From Flavobacteriales bacterium (GTDB lineage Bacteria > Bacteroidota > Bacteroidia > Flavobacteriales_F > PHOS-HE28): DNA of 64,000 nt. The stretch spans positions 1 through 64,000 of the forward strand of contig JADJCS010000001.1 in assembly GCA_016703105.1 (NCBI GenBank). The letters run 5' to 3'. The position numbers and the translations under genes are program-made. Positions 49,203 to 58,194 of this stretch are shown here, piece after piece. Numbering within the stretch: position 1 is the stretch's first letter; every line of letters starts with the position of its first letter. The notes beneath the pieces were generated by a model that saw nothing but the letters and a program-made list of their open reading frames with translations, made no database searches and was not told the DNA's origin.

Positions 49203-50243
49203 TCAACGCGCCACCTGGAACCGCTCGTTGGTCACGCGGCGTTCATCCGCGGTGCGCAAGGTGTAAGTGCCCACAGGCCACGCGCTCACGTCCAGATCAT
49301 GCGAGCGTTGTTCGCTCACCTGGCCCCAGGCGATCGAGCGGCCGTTCACATCGATCACGGACCAGATGCCGCGTGCGGTGCCAGGCCACTGGAAGCGCAC
49401 CCGCTGCGAAGCGGGCACAGGTGAAACGCGTACTTCCGAGCCAACTTCCATAACTGGTATACCCGTGGCAAGGAAGCCCTCGGATGCGATCTGGCAGGGC
49501 AGGCCATAGTCGACCGATAGCGTATACAGCCCGGGCGTGCTCGCATCGATGCACGAAGTGTCGCTTCCGGCGATCGGCTGGCCGTTGAGGTACCACTGAT
49601 AGCTATTGCCGGCGGGGTAGGCGCAGAGTTCGTTGCCGTTCGGCACGATATCCGGTTGGACCATGGGCTGGAAGATCGCTTGGATCGTCACCCCGAGTTG
49701 TTGCGCGAAATTCGGGCAGATGCTCGGCGCTCCGCTCACCGAATAGGAACCTGTTCCGGTCACGATCAGTGTGCTCTGATCGGCACCGGGGATGGGAAGG
49801 CCGTTGTCGGTCCACTGGATAAGCGTGTCATAGGGCTGCATCAAGGTTAGTAGGAGAGTATCGCCATCGCAGAAGAGCAGCTCGCCATCGAGCCCCATGC
49901 CCTGTGCTGTATCTCCGCCGTGCAACACAGCAGGTAGGAGGAACACCCAGCTATCCACGAGCACGGCCGGCGACGCTTCCGAACATCCGTCATCCGTTGC
50001 TATCACATGGAAGCTGGAACCGGCGTCCTGCGCGGCGGATATGCCTATCGTTTGCGCGATGGCCCCGGGGATCACCAACCCATCCTTGAACCACTGATAG
50101 CTGTCATACGCTTGCGTGGTGAGGATCGTGCTCTCATCCGGGCAGAGGATCTGGCCGCTCCAGAGCACCGTGGGGTCGAATGTGCATTGCGCGGCCAGGT
50201 TCAAACCGACAAGTGCCGCGGTAAGGGTAAGAGGTGTTCTCAT
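49203..50243 (-). CDS. T9SS-secreted protein with Ig-like repeats
   Basis: 346 residues from MRTPLTLTAALVGLNLAAQ, a signal peptide (the in-frame start at 50264 is less likely). Three Ig/PKD-like units follow (YDSYQWFKDGLVIPGAIAQT, DTLIQWTDNGLPIPGADQST, GNSYQWYLNGQPIAGSDTSC), each with the QWxxNGxxIPG pattern. The C-terminal 75 residues are a sorting domain (SPVPASQRVRFQWPG ... NGRSIAWGQV ... GTYTLRTADE). Probable surface adhesin or binding protein. Confidence 0.75.
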   Translation of the reverse strand: MRTPLTLTAALVGLNLAAQCTFDPTVLWSGQILCPDESTILTTQAYDSYQWFKDGLVIPGAIAQTIGISAAQDAGSSFHVIATDDGCSEASPAVLVDSWVFLLPAVLHGGDTAQGMGLDGELLFCDGDTLLLTLMQPYDTLIQWTDNGLPIPGADQSTLIVTGTGSYSVSGAPSICPNFAQQLGVTIQAIFQPMVQPDIVPNGNELCAYPAGNSYQWYLNGQPIAGSDTSCIDASTPGLYTLSVDYGLPCQIASEGFLATGIPVMEVGSEVRVSPVPASQRVRFQWPGTARGIWSVIDVNGRSIAWGQVSEQRSHDLDVSAWPVGTYTLRTADERRVTNERFQVAR

Positions 50244-50340
50244 GAAAGGTCGTCGTTCGATCAATAGACAGGTCTAGGACGACTTGTGCTGCCCGAAAGT
50301 GACAGCTGTTCCAAGAACGGTCCCCGTGGAGGATGTGCGG

Positions 50341-51321
50341 CTAGCGGCCAGCGCTCGGCACCATCACTCTTGTGGATATCGGCGATCCGCCCATCCAGAC
50401 CCGCACCGGGTAGACCCCTGCGGCTTTTCCGCGCAGATCGATCCGGGCCACGTTGGTCCGGATACTTTCGACGAGGATCAGGATCCCGCGAGCGTCCCAA
50501 AGCTCGATGCGTTCCAGAACCGCATCCTGCGCCGAAGTGATCGTCAACTCGCCGTCGGTCATCGTCAGTTGTATCGATGCGGGCGTTTCCTCTGGGATGG
50601 CGTTCGTGCCTTCCGTGCATGACCCCAGCAAGGTGAAAGCGATCGTGGTCGTGTCGATCAGGTGGGCCTGCAATGTTGGCGAGTTCCACGCCGAGCTACC
50701 TATGCCGAAATAGAGGTGGTCCGCATCGGCCCATGGGGGATCGATCACGATGCTGTAGTTCCCAGGCGCAACGCAGGCGGAATCGCTGACATAGGTGTGC
50801 GTGCTGTCCAGGTGGAAGCTGCCAGCGGCCACGGTGGTTCCAACGCTGTCCTCCAGGTGCCATGCGATATCGGCCGGGTCCACATCGGCGTTGTTGGTGA
50901 ACAGGAAGGGCCGTAACGGAAGGCATGGAACAGCGGGGCAGAGGTCGAACGTCACATCGAAGGTGCATTCCAAGGTGGTGTTGAAGCCGGTCCAGAGCTC
51001 GATGGTGCCGGTGGTTGGTCCGATGGGGATGGCGGCGCCGCCCACAAAGGGCAGCACGATGGTTTGGTCGTTCGTGAGAGCGAACAAGTTGGCCTCGTCG
51101 AAGGCGAGTGTGTCATTGTTGGCGTCGTACACAATGAGGGAAGGGTAGGACCAGGCGATCGGACCGCTGTTCAACAGCCGGACCTCGATCAAGGAATCAT
51201 AGAACGCCGAGTAGGACACCGACGCGATGCTGAGATCGGCGCATGTCTGGCTAGCGGCGCCCACTGCGTTCGCAGCGATGATCGACGTGACGAAGATCCG
51301 CAGGTTGTGGATGTCTTTCAT
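50341..51321 (-). CDS. Secreted protein, possible T9SS cargo
   Basis: 326 residues with an N-terminal signal (MKDIHNLRIFVTSIIAANAV) followed by a beta-rich body (TCADLSIASVSYSAFYDSLI ... TGTIELWTGFNTTLECTF). The last 70 residues (LTMTDGELTITSAQDAVLER ... DARGILILVESIRT ... GVYPVRVWMGG) have the outline of a sorting domain but lack the opening PNP motif, so cargo status is uncertain. Cysteines occur in pairs and may form disulfides. No enzyme motif. Confidence 0.65.
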   Translation of the reverse strand: MKDIHNLRIFVTSIIAANAVGAASQTCADLSIASVSYSAFYDSLIEVRLLNSGPIAWSYPSLIVYDANNDTLAFDEANLFALTNDQTIVLPFVGGAAIPIGPTTGTIELWTGFNTTLECTFDVTFDLCPAVPCLPLRPFLFTNNADVDPADIAWHLEDSVGTTVAAGSFHLDSTHTYVSDSACVAPGNYSIVIDPPWADADHLYFGIGSSAWNSPTLQAHLIDTTTIAFTLLGSCTEGTNAIPEETPASIQLTMTDGELTITSAQDAVLERIELWDARGILILVESIRTNVARIDLRGKAAGVYPVRVWMGGSPISTRVMVPSAGR

Positions 51322-51384
51322 GGTAAGCGGGTTTACAGGCCAAAGGTCCTGATGCCGTGTGCTGGCAGCAATGGACGGACCCGG

Positions 51385-52251
51385 CTAGCGCTGGTACTTT
51401 TCCCGGATGTGGGTGCGGTATTCCACAGGCGTCAGCCCCGTCGCCTTTTTGAACACCCGATTGAAGTAGGCCGGGTCCTCCAAATGGAGGGCGTGGCTCA
51501 CCTCCTTCACGCTCAGGTCGGCATGGAGCAGCAGCCGCTTGGCCTCCAGCATCAGCCTGTCCTGGATCACTTCACTGGCACTTCGGCCAAGCCTTTTGCG
51601 CACCCGATCGCTCAAATGGTCCGCACTGATGGCAAGGGCACCGGCGTAGTGGGCCACTTGGCGGTGTTCCAGATGTTCGCGTTCCACCATCCGCAGGAAG
51701 AGACGCACGGGATCGGCGGCCCCAAGGGCGGGCATATCCGGCGGCAATGCCGCCCGGCGCCAGGCGGCGCATTTCAATAAAAGGATGCCCAAGAAACCTT
51801 GCACAGCGCGGTCCATGGGCCCGGCGGGCGCCATCAATTCGCGTTCAACCGCACCGACGAGTTCAGCGGCCTCGGTGAACTGTGCGGCGCTGATCGGGAA
51901 GGCGGGCGCTGCGGTGGCCACATGGAACAGGTCGTTGAGGTCCGCATGCTGTTCGGCGCTCAGTCCGCCCTCTTCCGTGAACATGATCACAAGGCCTTGG
52001 GTGTCGCGCGAACGGTCCAGTTGATGTACTTGCCCGGGAGCGACCAGATGCATGCACGGCGTCTCGATCACCACGGTCTCCAGATCGATCATGTGCGTGC
52101 CCGATCCCCGTGCGAAGAAGAAAAGCTCGTGGAAGGTGTGCCGATGCACCGTGCTCTTCACGGCCGAGGTCTTCGGCTCGATGCGCTCCACCCGCGTGGG
52201 CATGGCCTGCGCGCCGCCAAGGCGATGGGTGGGTATGGCGGGATCGGTCAT
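51385..52251 (-). CDS. AraC family transcriptional regulator
   Basis: 288 residues from the ATG at 52251 (MTDPAIPTHRLGG). The N-terminal half is a cupin-like sensor (HRHTFHELFFFARGSGTHMI, CMHLVAPGQVHQLDRSRDTQG). The C-terminal half has two helix-turn-helix motifs (AGALAISADHLSDRVRKRLG, VSHALHLEDPAYFNRVFKKA) and TGLTPVEYRTHIRE, the AraC/XylS signature. Target unknown; neighbours are secreted-protein genes and the cyanophycinase, so regulation of the cyanophycin genes is possible but unproven. Confidence 0.88.
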   Translation of the reverse strand: MTDPAIPTHRLGGAQAMPTRVERIEPKTSAVKSTVHRHTFHELFFFARGSGTHMIDLETVVIETPCMHLVAPGQVHQLDRSRDTQGLVIMFTEEGGLSAEQHADLNDLFHVATAAPAFPISAAQFTEAAELVGAVERELMAPAGPMDRAVQGFLGILLLKCAAWRRAALPPDMPALGAADPVRLFLRMVEREHLEHRQVAHYAGALAISADHLSDRVRKRLGRSASEVIQDRLMLEAKRLLLHADLSVKEVSHALHLEDPAYFNRVFKKATGLTPVEYRTHIREKYQR

Positions 52252-52338
52252 CAGGCGGTGAATATCGGCGCTGACCGGGTTCAAGGCAGGGCGAATAACC
52301 CTGTCACCCTAAGACACCTGATGATCGGTCGGCGACGC

Positions 52339-53207
52339 TCAGCTCTTCACCGGCACCCGCACCGCCGAGAAGGCCCGCTGCTGCACCGAATAGCTGTGGC
52401 CCTTGGAGATGATGTGCACCTTCATCCCCTCGATGCTGAAGGGTTCGCCTTCTTCCACGTCGGCGTAGTCGCTGTAGCTGATCTCGTGGCCATCGAAGAT
52501 CATCACCTGGCCGCTGCCGATGGTCTCCAGCATGTCGGCGTCGGTGATCACCACGCCGGTGTCCTCGCCCAGGCCGATGCCGATCGCCGCCGGGTTCGCC
52601 GCCACGGCCTGGCTCAGGCGGCTGAAGCGGCCGCGCTCCACGAAGTGGCTGTCGATGATCACGTCGTGTATCAAGGAGGCGCCAGTGGTCATTTTCACCC
52701 CGCCCTTCACCAGACCGCTGCTGCTGTGGCCCTGGTAGATCATGGTGCTGCTCATGCACATGGCGCCCGCGCTGGTGCCGGCGATCACGAAGCCCGCCTC
52801 CTCCTCATAGCGGCGTTTCATCAATTGTAGGAAGGCCGTACCCCCGAAAATGGTGGTTAACCGGAGCTGGTTCCCCCCGCTCATCATTACGCCATCGGCC
52901 CTGGCCAAACGCTTGATCATGTCCGGCTTCACATCGCCGCGCTCGCGGATGTCGAGGACGTCGACCTCTTCAGCCCCAACCTACCAAAGGCTTCAATGTA
53001 GTTGGCCCCGACCTCCACCGGGATGCTGCTCGCGCTGGTGATCACCGCGAGGCGGCTGCTGGTGCCCCCGATCTCGTCCACTACCCGTTTCAGGATGCTT
53101 TCTTCGATGAAGCTGCCTTGGAAGACCTTGGCGTGGTGTCCGGCTTCCGGTTCCTTGCCCTTGTCCTCGTTACCGCCGATGGCGATGAGCTTGCCCTTTG
53201 GGATCAT
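52339..53207 (-). CDS. cphB: Cyanophycinase, one frameshift
   Basis: Breaks the storage polymer cyanophycin (Arg-Asp peptide) into beta-Asp-Arg dipeptides. It starts MIPKGKLIAIGGNEDKGKEP. Near 52970 the frame shifts (AAGAGGTC should be AAGGAGGTC: GLK-EVDVLDIRERGDV). It then continues VMMSGGNQLRLTTIF, the nucleophile motif GTSAGAMCMS and GIGLGEDTGVVI. The Ser of GTSAG is the catalytic residue of this S51 peptidase family. Corrected length is about 289 residues. The -7 box TACTTTCG lies 51 bases before the start, and cphA is transcribed in the other direction. Confidence 0.85.
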
Positions 53208-53258
53208 GCTTGGTATTTACCCCCGCCCCCTGCCAGCACCCACCGGGTAACGGCCGAG

Positions 53259-53266
53259 CGAAAGTA
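53259..53266 (-). promoter_or_regulatory. -7 box TACTTTCG of cphB
   Basis: A minus-strand match to TAnnTTYG in the 271-bp region between the divergent cph genes. Confidence 0.5.
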
Positions 53267-53340
53267 GAAGGATGGCGGGAACCTGTCCGCCAAGAGCCCG
53301 TTCGTCATCAACAGGGTTTTCAATAGCCAGGGAGCTTTCA

Positions 53341-53431
53341 CCGCCACGGCGCAGCGGACGCCAAGGACCCGAAGCGCTACGGCCTTGCCCCATTACGTGG
53401 GGGAACCGTTGCGTTCGTTGCGCCGTGGCGG
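53341..53431. repeat. Inverted repeat in the cphA-cphB intergenic region
   Basis: CCGCCACGGCGCAGCGGACG (53341) and the reverse complement of CGTTGCGTTCGTTGCGCCGT region (53404-53431) match in about 23 of 27 bases, so the segment can fold into a long stem with a loop of about 35 bases. It is close to the cphA start and may be regulatory or a mobile palindromic repeat. Confidence 0.45.
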
Positions 53432-53478
53432 GGATCTGGGCGTTGCCATCTATCTTCCGCCTCCAAGCCCTCTTACCC

Positions 53479-56142
53479 ATGCGCATCCTCGAACTCAAGG
53501 CCATGCGTGGCCCCAACTACTGGTCGGTGAAACGCCACCACCTCATCGTGATGCGCCTGGACATCGAGGACTTGGAGCAGAAGCCCACGGACAAGATCCC
53601 CGGGTTCTATGAGCGCATCGTCGCGCTCCTGCCCAGCATGTACACACATCGTTGTAGCGAAGACCACGAGGGCGGCTTCTTCGAGCGCGTGAAGCGGGGC
53701 ACCTGGATGGGCCATGTGATCGAGCACATCGCGCTGGAGATCCAAACCCTGTCCGGCATGGACACGGGTTTCGGCCGCACGCGCAGTACGCGGGACAATG
53801 GCATTTACAACGTGGTGTTCAGTTATGTGGAGGAACCCGTGGGCATGTACGCGGCCAAAGCCGCCGTGCGTATCGCCGAGGCTTTGATCAGTGGCGAGAA
53901 GTACGACCTGGCGGACGACCTCCAGAAGATGCGCGAGCTGCGCGAAGAGTCGCGGCTCGGGCCTTCCACGGCGAGCATTGTGCATGAAGCGGTGAGCCGG
54001 GGAATTCCCTACTTGCGCCTGAACGGACAGAGCCTTGTGCAACTCGGGCACGGCATCCACCAGCAGCGGATCCGCGCTACGATCACCAGCAAAACCAGCA
54101 ACATCGGGGTGGATATCGCCGGTGACAAAGAGGAGACCAAGCAACTGCTCGAGAGCTATGAGATCCCGGTGCCTAAAGGCCGTGTGGTCCGCAGTGAAGA
54201 AGGCCTCGAGGCCGCACTGGATTCCGTCGGTTTCCCGTGCGTGATCAAGCCCATCGGCGGCAACCATGGTCGCGGTGCCACCATTGGCATCAAGTCTTTG
54301 GAAGAAGCGAGAGTCGCGCTGGCCAAGGCGAAGGAGATCAGCCGAAGCGCGATCGTGGAACGCTATATCACCGGCCTCGATCACCGCTTGCTCGTCATCA
54401 ACCACCGCTTCATCTGCGCGGCGAAACGCACACCGGCCTGCGTGGTGGGCGACGGCAAGAGCACCATCGCCCAACTCGCCGATGAAGTGAACAAGGACCC
54501 GCGACGCGGCTTTGGGCACGAGAACGTGCTTACGCGCATCGACATCGATGACCATACGCTGAAGCTGATCGGCATCAAGGGGCTCACGCCCGAAAGCGTG
54601 CCTGCGAAAGGGGCGACGATCTACCTGAAAGCCACGGCCAACCTGAGCACCGGCGGAACTGCAGATGACGTTACCGAAATGGTCCACCCTTTCAACGTCT
54701 TTCTTGCGGAACGCATCAGCCGCATCATCGACCTGGACATCTGCGGCATCGACATCATGACGGACGACATCAGCCTACCACTGAACGAGAGCGGCGGGGC
54801 TGTGCTGGAAGTGAACGCTGCTCCCGGCTTCCGCATGCACCTGGATCCCACCGGTGGCATCGGTCGCAACGTAGCGGAGCCGGTGGTGGATATGCTTTTC
54901 CCGCCGGGCACGCCGAGCCGCATTCCGATCATCGCGATCACTGGCACCAACGGAAAGACAACGACCACGCGCCTCACCAGTCATCTCATGCGCAGCGTGG
55001 GCTACAAAGTGGGCATGACGTGCAGTGATGGCGTGTACATCATGAACCGCCTGCTGATGACCGGTGATTGTACCGGACCCAGCAGCGCGCAATTCGTGTT
55101 GAAGGAGCCCGTGGTGGACATGGCCGTGCTGGAAACGGCGCGCGGTGGCCTGGTGCGCAGCGGCCTCGGATTCGAGCATTGCGATGTGGCCATCGTCACC
55201 AATGTGGCCGCTGATCACTTGGGCTTGAAGGATATCCATACGCTCGAGGACCTTGCTCATGTGAAGAGTACCGTGCCGCGCAGCGTGCGCCGCGACGGCT
55301 ACGCGATCCTCAACGCCGATGACGAACTGGTGATGGCCATGCGCAAGCAGTGCGATTGCAAGATCGCCCTGTTCAGCCTGGACGAGAACAACCGGATCGT
55401 ACGCCAGCACTGCAAGCTGGGTGGCCTCGCCGCGATCTACGAGAACGGCTTCGTCACCATCAGCAAGGGCGAGTGGAAGTTGCGTATCGAGAAAGCGGTG
55501 AACATCCCGCTCACTTACGGAGGAAAGGCCGTCTTCAACATCCAGAACGTGCTGCCTGCGGTGCTAGCCGCCTACGTGCAAGGCGTAAAAGTGGAAGAGC
55601 TGCGTGAAGCCCTTGCCACCTTCGTTCCATCCGCTGCGCAGACACCGGGCCGCTTGAACCTGTTCCAGTTCAAGAAGTTCCAGGTGGTGGTGGACTACGC
55701 CCACAACCCGCACGGCTTCGAGGCGCTCGGTAAGTTCCTCAGCAAGATCCCGGATAGCCCGAAGGTGGGCGTGATCGCTGGCGTCGGCGACCGCCGCGAC
55801 GAGGACACCGTGAACCTCGGCCGCCTCAGCGCGCAGATGTTCGACGAGATCATCATCCGCCAGGACCGCAACCTGCGCGGCAAGACCGACGACGAGATCA
55901 TCGCGCTCATGGTGAAGGGCATCAAGGAGGTGGATCCCAACAAGCCCTACATCATCATCAAGAAGGAGGAAGAAGCCATCCGCCACGCCATCAGCACCGC
56001 CAAACCCGGCAGCTTCCTCACGCTCTGCAGCGATGTGGTGCCCGATGCGCTCGCCCTTGTGCTGAAGCTGAAGGAGGAGGATGAGAAGGTGGAGTTCAGC
56101 AAGGAGGATATCCCGAATAGGAACAAGGAGTTGGTGGGGTAA
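53479..56142 (+). CDS. cphA: Cyanophycin synthetase
   Basis: Builds cyanophycin, a nitrogen-storage polymer with an aspartate backbone and arginine side chains, with ATP. The 887-residue protein starts MRILELKAMRGPNYWSVKRH. An N-terminal cyanophycin-specific domain leads into an ATP-grasp domain (GFPCVIKPIGGNHGRGATI, TGLDHRLLVINH, LEVNAAPGFRMH), then a Mur ligase-like domain with the P-loop ITGTNGKTTTTRL near 495 and VVVDYAHNPHGFEAL near 735. The gene is intact. It diverges from cphB, so polymer making and breaking share a regulatory region. Confidence 0.95.
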   Translation: MRILELKAMRGPNYWSVKRHHLIVMRLDIEDLEQKPTDKIPGFYERIVALLPSMYTHRCSEDHEGGFFERVKRGTWMGHVIEHIALEIQTLSGMDTGFGRTRSTRDNGIYNVVFSYVEEPVGMYAAKAAVRIAEALISGEKYDLADDLQKMRELREESRLGPSTASIVHEAVSRGIPYLRLNGQSLVQLGHGIHQQRIRATITSKTSNIGVDIAGDKEETKQLLESYEIPVPKGRVVRSEEGLEAALDSVGFPCVIKPIGGNHGRGATIGIKSLEEARVALAKAKEISRSAIVERYITGLDHRLLVINHRFICAAKRTPACVVGDGKSTIAQLADEVNKDPRRGFGHENVLTRIDIDDHTLKLIGIKGLTPESVPAKGATIYLKATANLSTGGTADDVTEMVHPFNVFLAERISRIIDLDICGIDIMTDDISLPLNESGGAVLEVNAAPGFRMHLDPTGGIGRNVAEPVVDMLFPPGTPSRIPIIAITGTNGKTTTTRLTSHLMRSVGYKVGMTCSDGVYIMNRLLMTGDCTGPSSAQFVLKEPVVDMAVLETARGGLVRSGLGFEHCDVAIVTNVAADHLGLKDIHTLEDLAHVKSTVPRSVRRDGYAILNADDELVMAMRKQCDCKIALFSLDENNRIVRQHCKLGGLAAIYENGFVTISKGEWKLRIEKAVNIPLTYGGKAVFNIQNVLPAVLAAYVQGVKVEELREALATFVPSAAQTPGRLNLFQFKKFQVVVDYAHNPHGFEALGKFLSKIPDSPKVGVIAGVGDRRDEDTVNLGRLSAQMFDEIIIRQDRNLRGKTDDEIIALMVKGIKEVDPNKPYIIIKKEEEAIRHAISTAKPGSFLTLCSDVVPDALALVLKLKEEDEKVEFSKEDIPNRNKELVG

Positions 56143-56174
56143 TCGGTCTGACTAAGGGATGGATTTGAATTGCT

Positions 56175-56590
56175 ATGGTATATGATCAGGTTTATCCGGA
56201 GTTGACCAATTGGTTCACCCTCGTGGCCATGAGTCTCCTTATTGTCGGGCCGGTTTTACTGTTGCGCACCATAGCCGTGATGAAGCGGAATGAAGATTCA
56301 GATCTGGCTTGCAACTCTCAGATTGGGTTTCCTCATGGGCGAAAGCCGTTGCGGGCTATTTGGTGGTGGCAGGGCTTGGCTATTGGCTCGTCATAATAGC
56401 TTTCGCGGCATTCCTGACAACGATGAATGCCTTTGACAAGGGGCTGTTTGAGCGCCCTGAAGGCAGCGTTCTTGCCGATCGTATTTTCATAGGACTTACG
56501 ATGGTATTGTTCGCCATAGCCTTGGGTTTTGCTTGGAGGATTTTACCTGAGAAGAGCAAGTCGTCCGTTAATGATCAATTCGACCAATGA
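56175..56590 (+). CDS. Small membrane protein, probably frameshifted
   Basis: Two overlapping frames make one sensible protein of about 138 residues. MVYDQVYPELTNWFTLVAMS with one helix (LVAMSLLIVGPVLLLRTIAV) stays open to about 56310; the continuation LSDWVSSWAKAVAGYLVVAG with two more helices (YWLVIIAFAAFLTTM, RIFIGLTMVLFAIALGFAW) runs in another frame to 56590. No family recognised. The codon use and lower GC differ from the neighbours, which suggests transferred DNA. Confidence 0.45.
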
Positions 56591-56656
56591 TTTAGACAAT
56601 ATTTGGTGTCTCACGTCTGTGGTCATGAAGCTGTTTGGAAGCATGCGAGCAAAGCG

Positions 56657-56815
56657 ATGACAATGAGCCAGGTCTTGGACATTCTTCGTGAGGTTAAGTC
56701 GAACATCCAGGTGTGCGACGATACGAGCACCATGGACCATGAGTTTAGTCGTGCCATCCGGTGTGTCGAGCAGGTGAAATCCGCTCTGCTTGCGAGACCA
56801 AGCGGAACCAGCTAG
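56657..56815 (+). CDS. Possible small ORF
   Basis: A 52-codon frame (MTMSQVLDILREVKSNIQVC ... ALLARPSGTS) that looks amphipathic and could be a small helical protein. It has no recognised family. The rest of the 56591-57058 stretch shows no gene or repeat that I can support. Confidence 0.25.
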   Translation: MTMSQVLDILREVKSNIQVCDDTSTMDHEFSRAIRCVEQVKSALLARPSGTS

Positions 56816-57058
56816 AGCTATTTCTGGGGGCATGCGTTAGACTGCGACTCGTGAAGGCGCGGATGTTGCGTTCAGAACGCAACTCAAGGAATAGCCGAGC
56901 GAATCAAGATGCAAGGGGCGGGCTTCTGATCCAGTTTCTGAAGGGCACAAATGGTGCGCGACTTGAGCCCGGTTTGCGCGCACTGGTACTCCCCTCCGCG
57001 GGCGCGAATCTGCCATCCGTGCCATTTGAAATGAGTTCACAAGCTGCCGCTCAGCGTT

Positions 57059-57466
57059 TCACAAGGTCCGCACGAACGCGGCCGGGGTCATCACCGGGAT
57101 GCGCGAGCGCTTGTAGCCGGCCGTATCGCGGGTGATGATGATATCGGCCTTAGCACCTTCCGCAGCAGCACCTTGTAGGTCGTCTTCGAAGTCCATGCCT
57201 GCGGAGGACAGTGCATGGTCGAGTTGCCGGTCGTTCATTGGGACGATGGTCACCACGACCCGCAACGCGGACAAGTCGCGCTTTGCCTTTTCGTTCCCGG
57301 CCACCTTTCGCATGAGGTAGAAGATGTTCGCGAAGCTCAGCGGGGTCATCAACAGCTCGATCCCTCCTTCTGCTGCGCGTTCGAATATTTCCTTGGCATC
57401 GCCGAAGAAAGGCTCCCGGCGTGCCATCAGGTCAATAGCAACGTTCGTATCCAGGAAGACCTTCAT
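57059..57466 (-). CDS. VapC-type PIN-domain toxin
   Basis: 135 residues: MKVFLDTNVAIDLMARREPF holds the first acidic residue (DTN), LLMTPLSFANIFYLM the middle part, and DDLQGAAAEGAKADIIITRD the acidic cluster of the PIN nuclease site. These toxins cut RNA, often tRNA. It overlaps the antitoxin gene by 4 bases (ATGA). The DLQ-AAA-AD-IITRD pattern is typical of Bacteroidota VapC proteins. Confidence 0.85.
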   Translation of the reverse strand: MKVFLDTNVAIDLMARREPFFGDAKEIFERAAEGGIELLMTPLSFANIFYLMRKVAGNEKAKRDLSALRVVVTIVPMNDRQLDHALSSAGMDFEDDLQGAAAEGAKADIIITRDTAGYKRSRIPVMTPAAFVRTL

Positions 57467-57732
57467 TTCAGACCGTTGTACTTCTCGGTCAGGTATTCCT
57501 CGCGGGCTTTCTTGTAGTCGAAGTCCTTCGGCAACTTGATGATACCGATCAAGCGCTGTACATCGGGGTGCGACTTCTTCCGCCGCACAGGCTTCTTCCG
57601 CGAGACCTTTCCGAGGGTGGCCTGAATGAACTGCTCGAACATGCGGCTGAGGCTCGTATCGTTCTCCGCCGCGTATTCCTTGGCTTCCTCTATGGTGCCT
57701 TTATCCAGCAGGAGGGTGAGCTTGGCTTTCAT
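57463..57732 (-). CDS. VapB-type antitoxin (DUF6364-like)
   Basis: 89 residues from MKAKLTLLLDKGTIEEAKEY, a ribbon-helix-helix-like N-terminus (LTLLLDKGTIEEAKEYAAEN DTSLSRMFEQFI), then a basic linker (KKPVRRKKSHPDV) and a C-terminal toxin-binding tail (KLPKDFDYKKAREEYLTEK). The start at 57732 is favoured because a perfect -7 box TACATTTG (57745-57738) ends 5 bases before it, so the mRNA would be leaderless; the ORF continues upstream without support. Confidence 0.8.
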   Translation of the reverse strand: MKAKLTLLLDKGTIEEAKEYAAENDTSLSRMFEQFIQATLGKVSRKKPVRRKKSHPDVQRLIGIIKLPKDFDYKKAREEYLTEKYNGLK

Positions 57733-57763
57733 ACGTGCAAATGTATGATCGTTCGTACGTATG
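57730..57763. promoter_or_regulatory. Operator-promoter of the VapBC pair
   Basis: CATACGT (57730-57736) and ACGTATG (57757-57763) form a perfect 7-bp inverted repeat 20 bases apart that brackets the -7 box and includes the start codon. A closer CATAC/GTATG repeat is nested in it (57730-57747). This fits autoregulation by the antitoxin. Confidence 0.55.
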
Positions 57764-57967
57764 CCAGATGAGCGTTGTTCCTGTAGCCCGTCGTCATACT
57801 GTACCGTCACCGTTGCACTGCGTGACACTCGCGCCCCGGGATCGTGGAGGCCATTCCCCAACTCTGCGGCTCAGGTGGCCGCGATCAACCTAGTTACCAG
57901 GCCTTGTCCTGCTTCGTCTCAACGCGCAACGCACGGTTCGCGGTGCGCCGCTTGCGGTAGGTAGGGC

Positions 57968-58129
57968 ATGTCTACCGACAAACACTTCAACGAGCAAGCT
58001 GGCATGCCCGAGCCCCTCGAGGATCACCAGCCTACCGACATGCCCGCGACCCGGACGATGTTCGTGGTGCTGGCCATTGTGGCGTTCCTGGGCCTGGTCG
58101 TGCTGGCCACGCTCCAGTTCTCGGATTGA
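57968..58129 (+). CDS. 53-residue single-pass membrane protein
   Basis: A short ORF: MSTDKHFNEQAGMPEPLEDH, then PATRT and one hydrophobic helix (MFVVLAIVAFLGLVVLATLQ), ending FSD. An acidic N-terminus, one transmembrane segment near the C-terminus and a terminator right after the stop support a real small gene. No family known. It converges on rplS. Confidence 0.55.
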   Translation: MSTDKHFNEQAGMPEPLEDHQPTDMPATRTMFVVLAIVAFLGLVVLATLQFSD

Positions 58130-58142
58130 GCCCTGCCAATGG

Positions 58143-58170
58143 CAAAGGCCCCGCGTGAGCAGGGCCTTTG
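58143..58170. terminator. Bidirectional hairpin terminator
   Basis: CAAAGGCCC (58143-58151), ten bases, GGGCCTTTG (58162-58170). It lies between the stop of the 53-residue ORF and the end of rplS and serves both strands. Confidence 0.65.
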
Positions 58171-58194
58171 AACGGTGCTTGGAACGTGGTCAGC

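Noticed and set aside
56761..57135. 124-codon plus-strand ORF
   Set aside because: It runs into the antisense of the VapC gene and its text is low-complexity with no domain.
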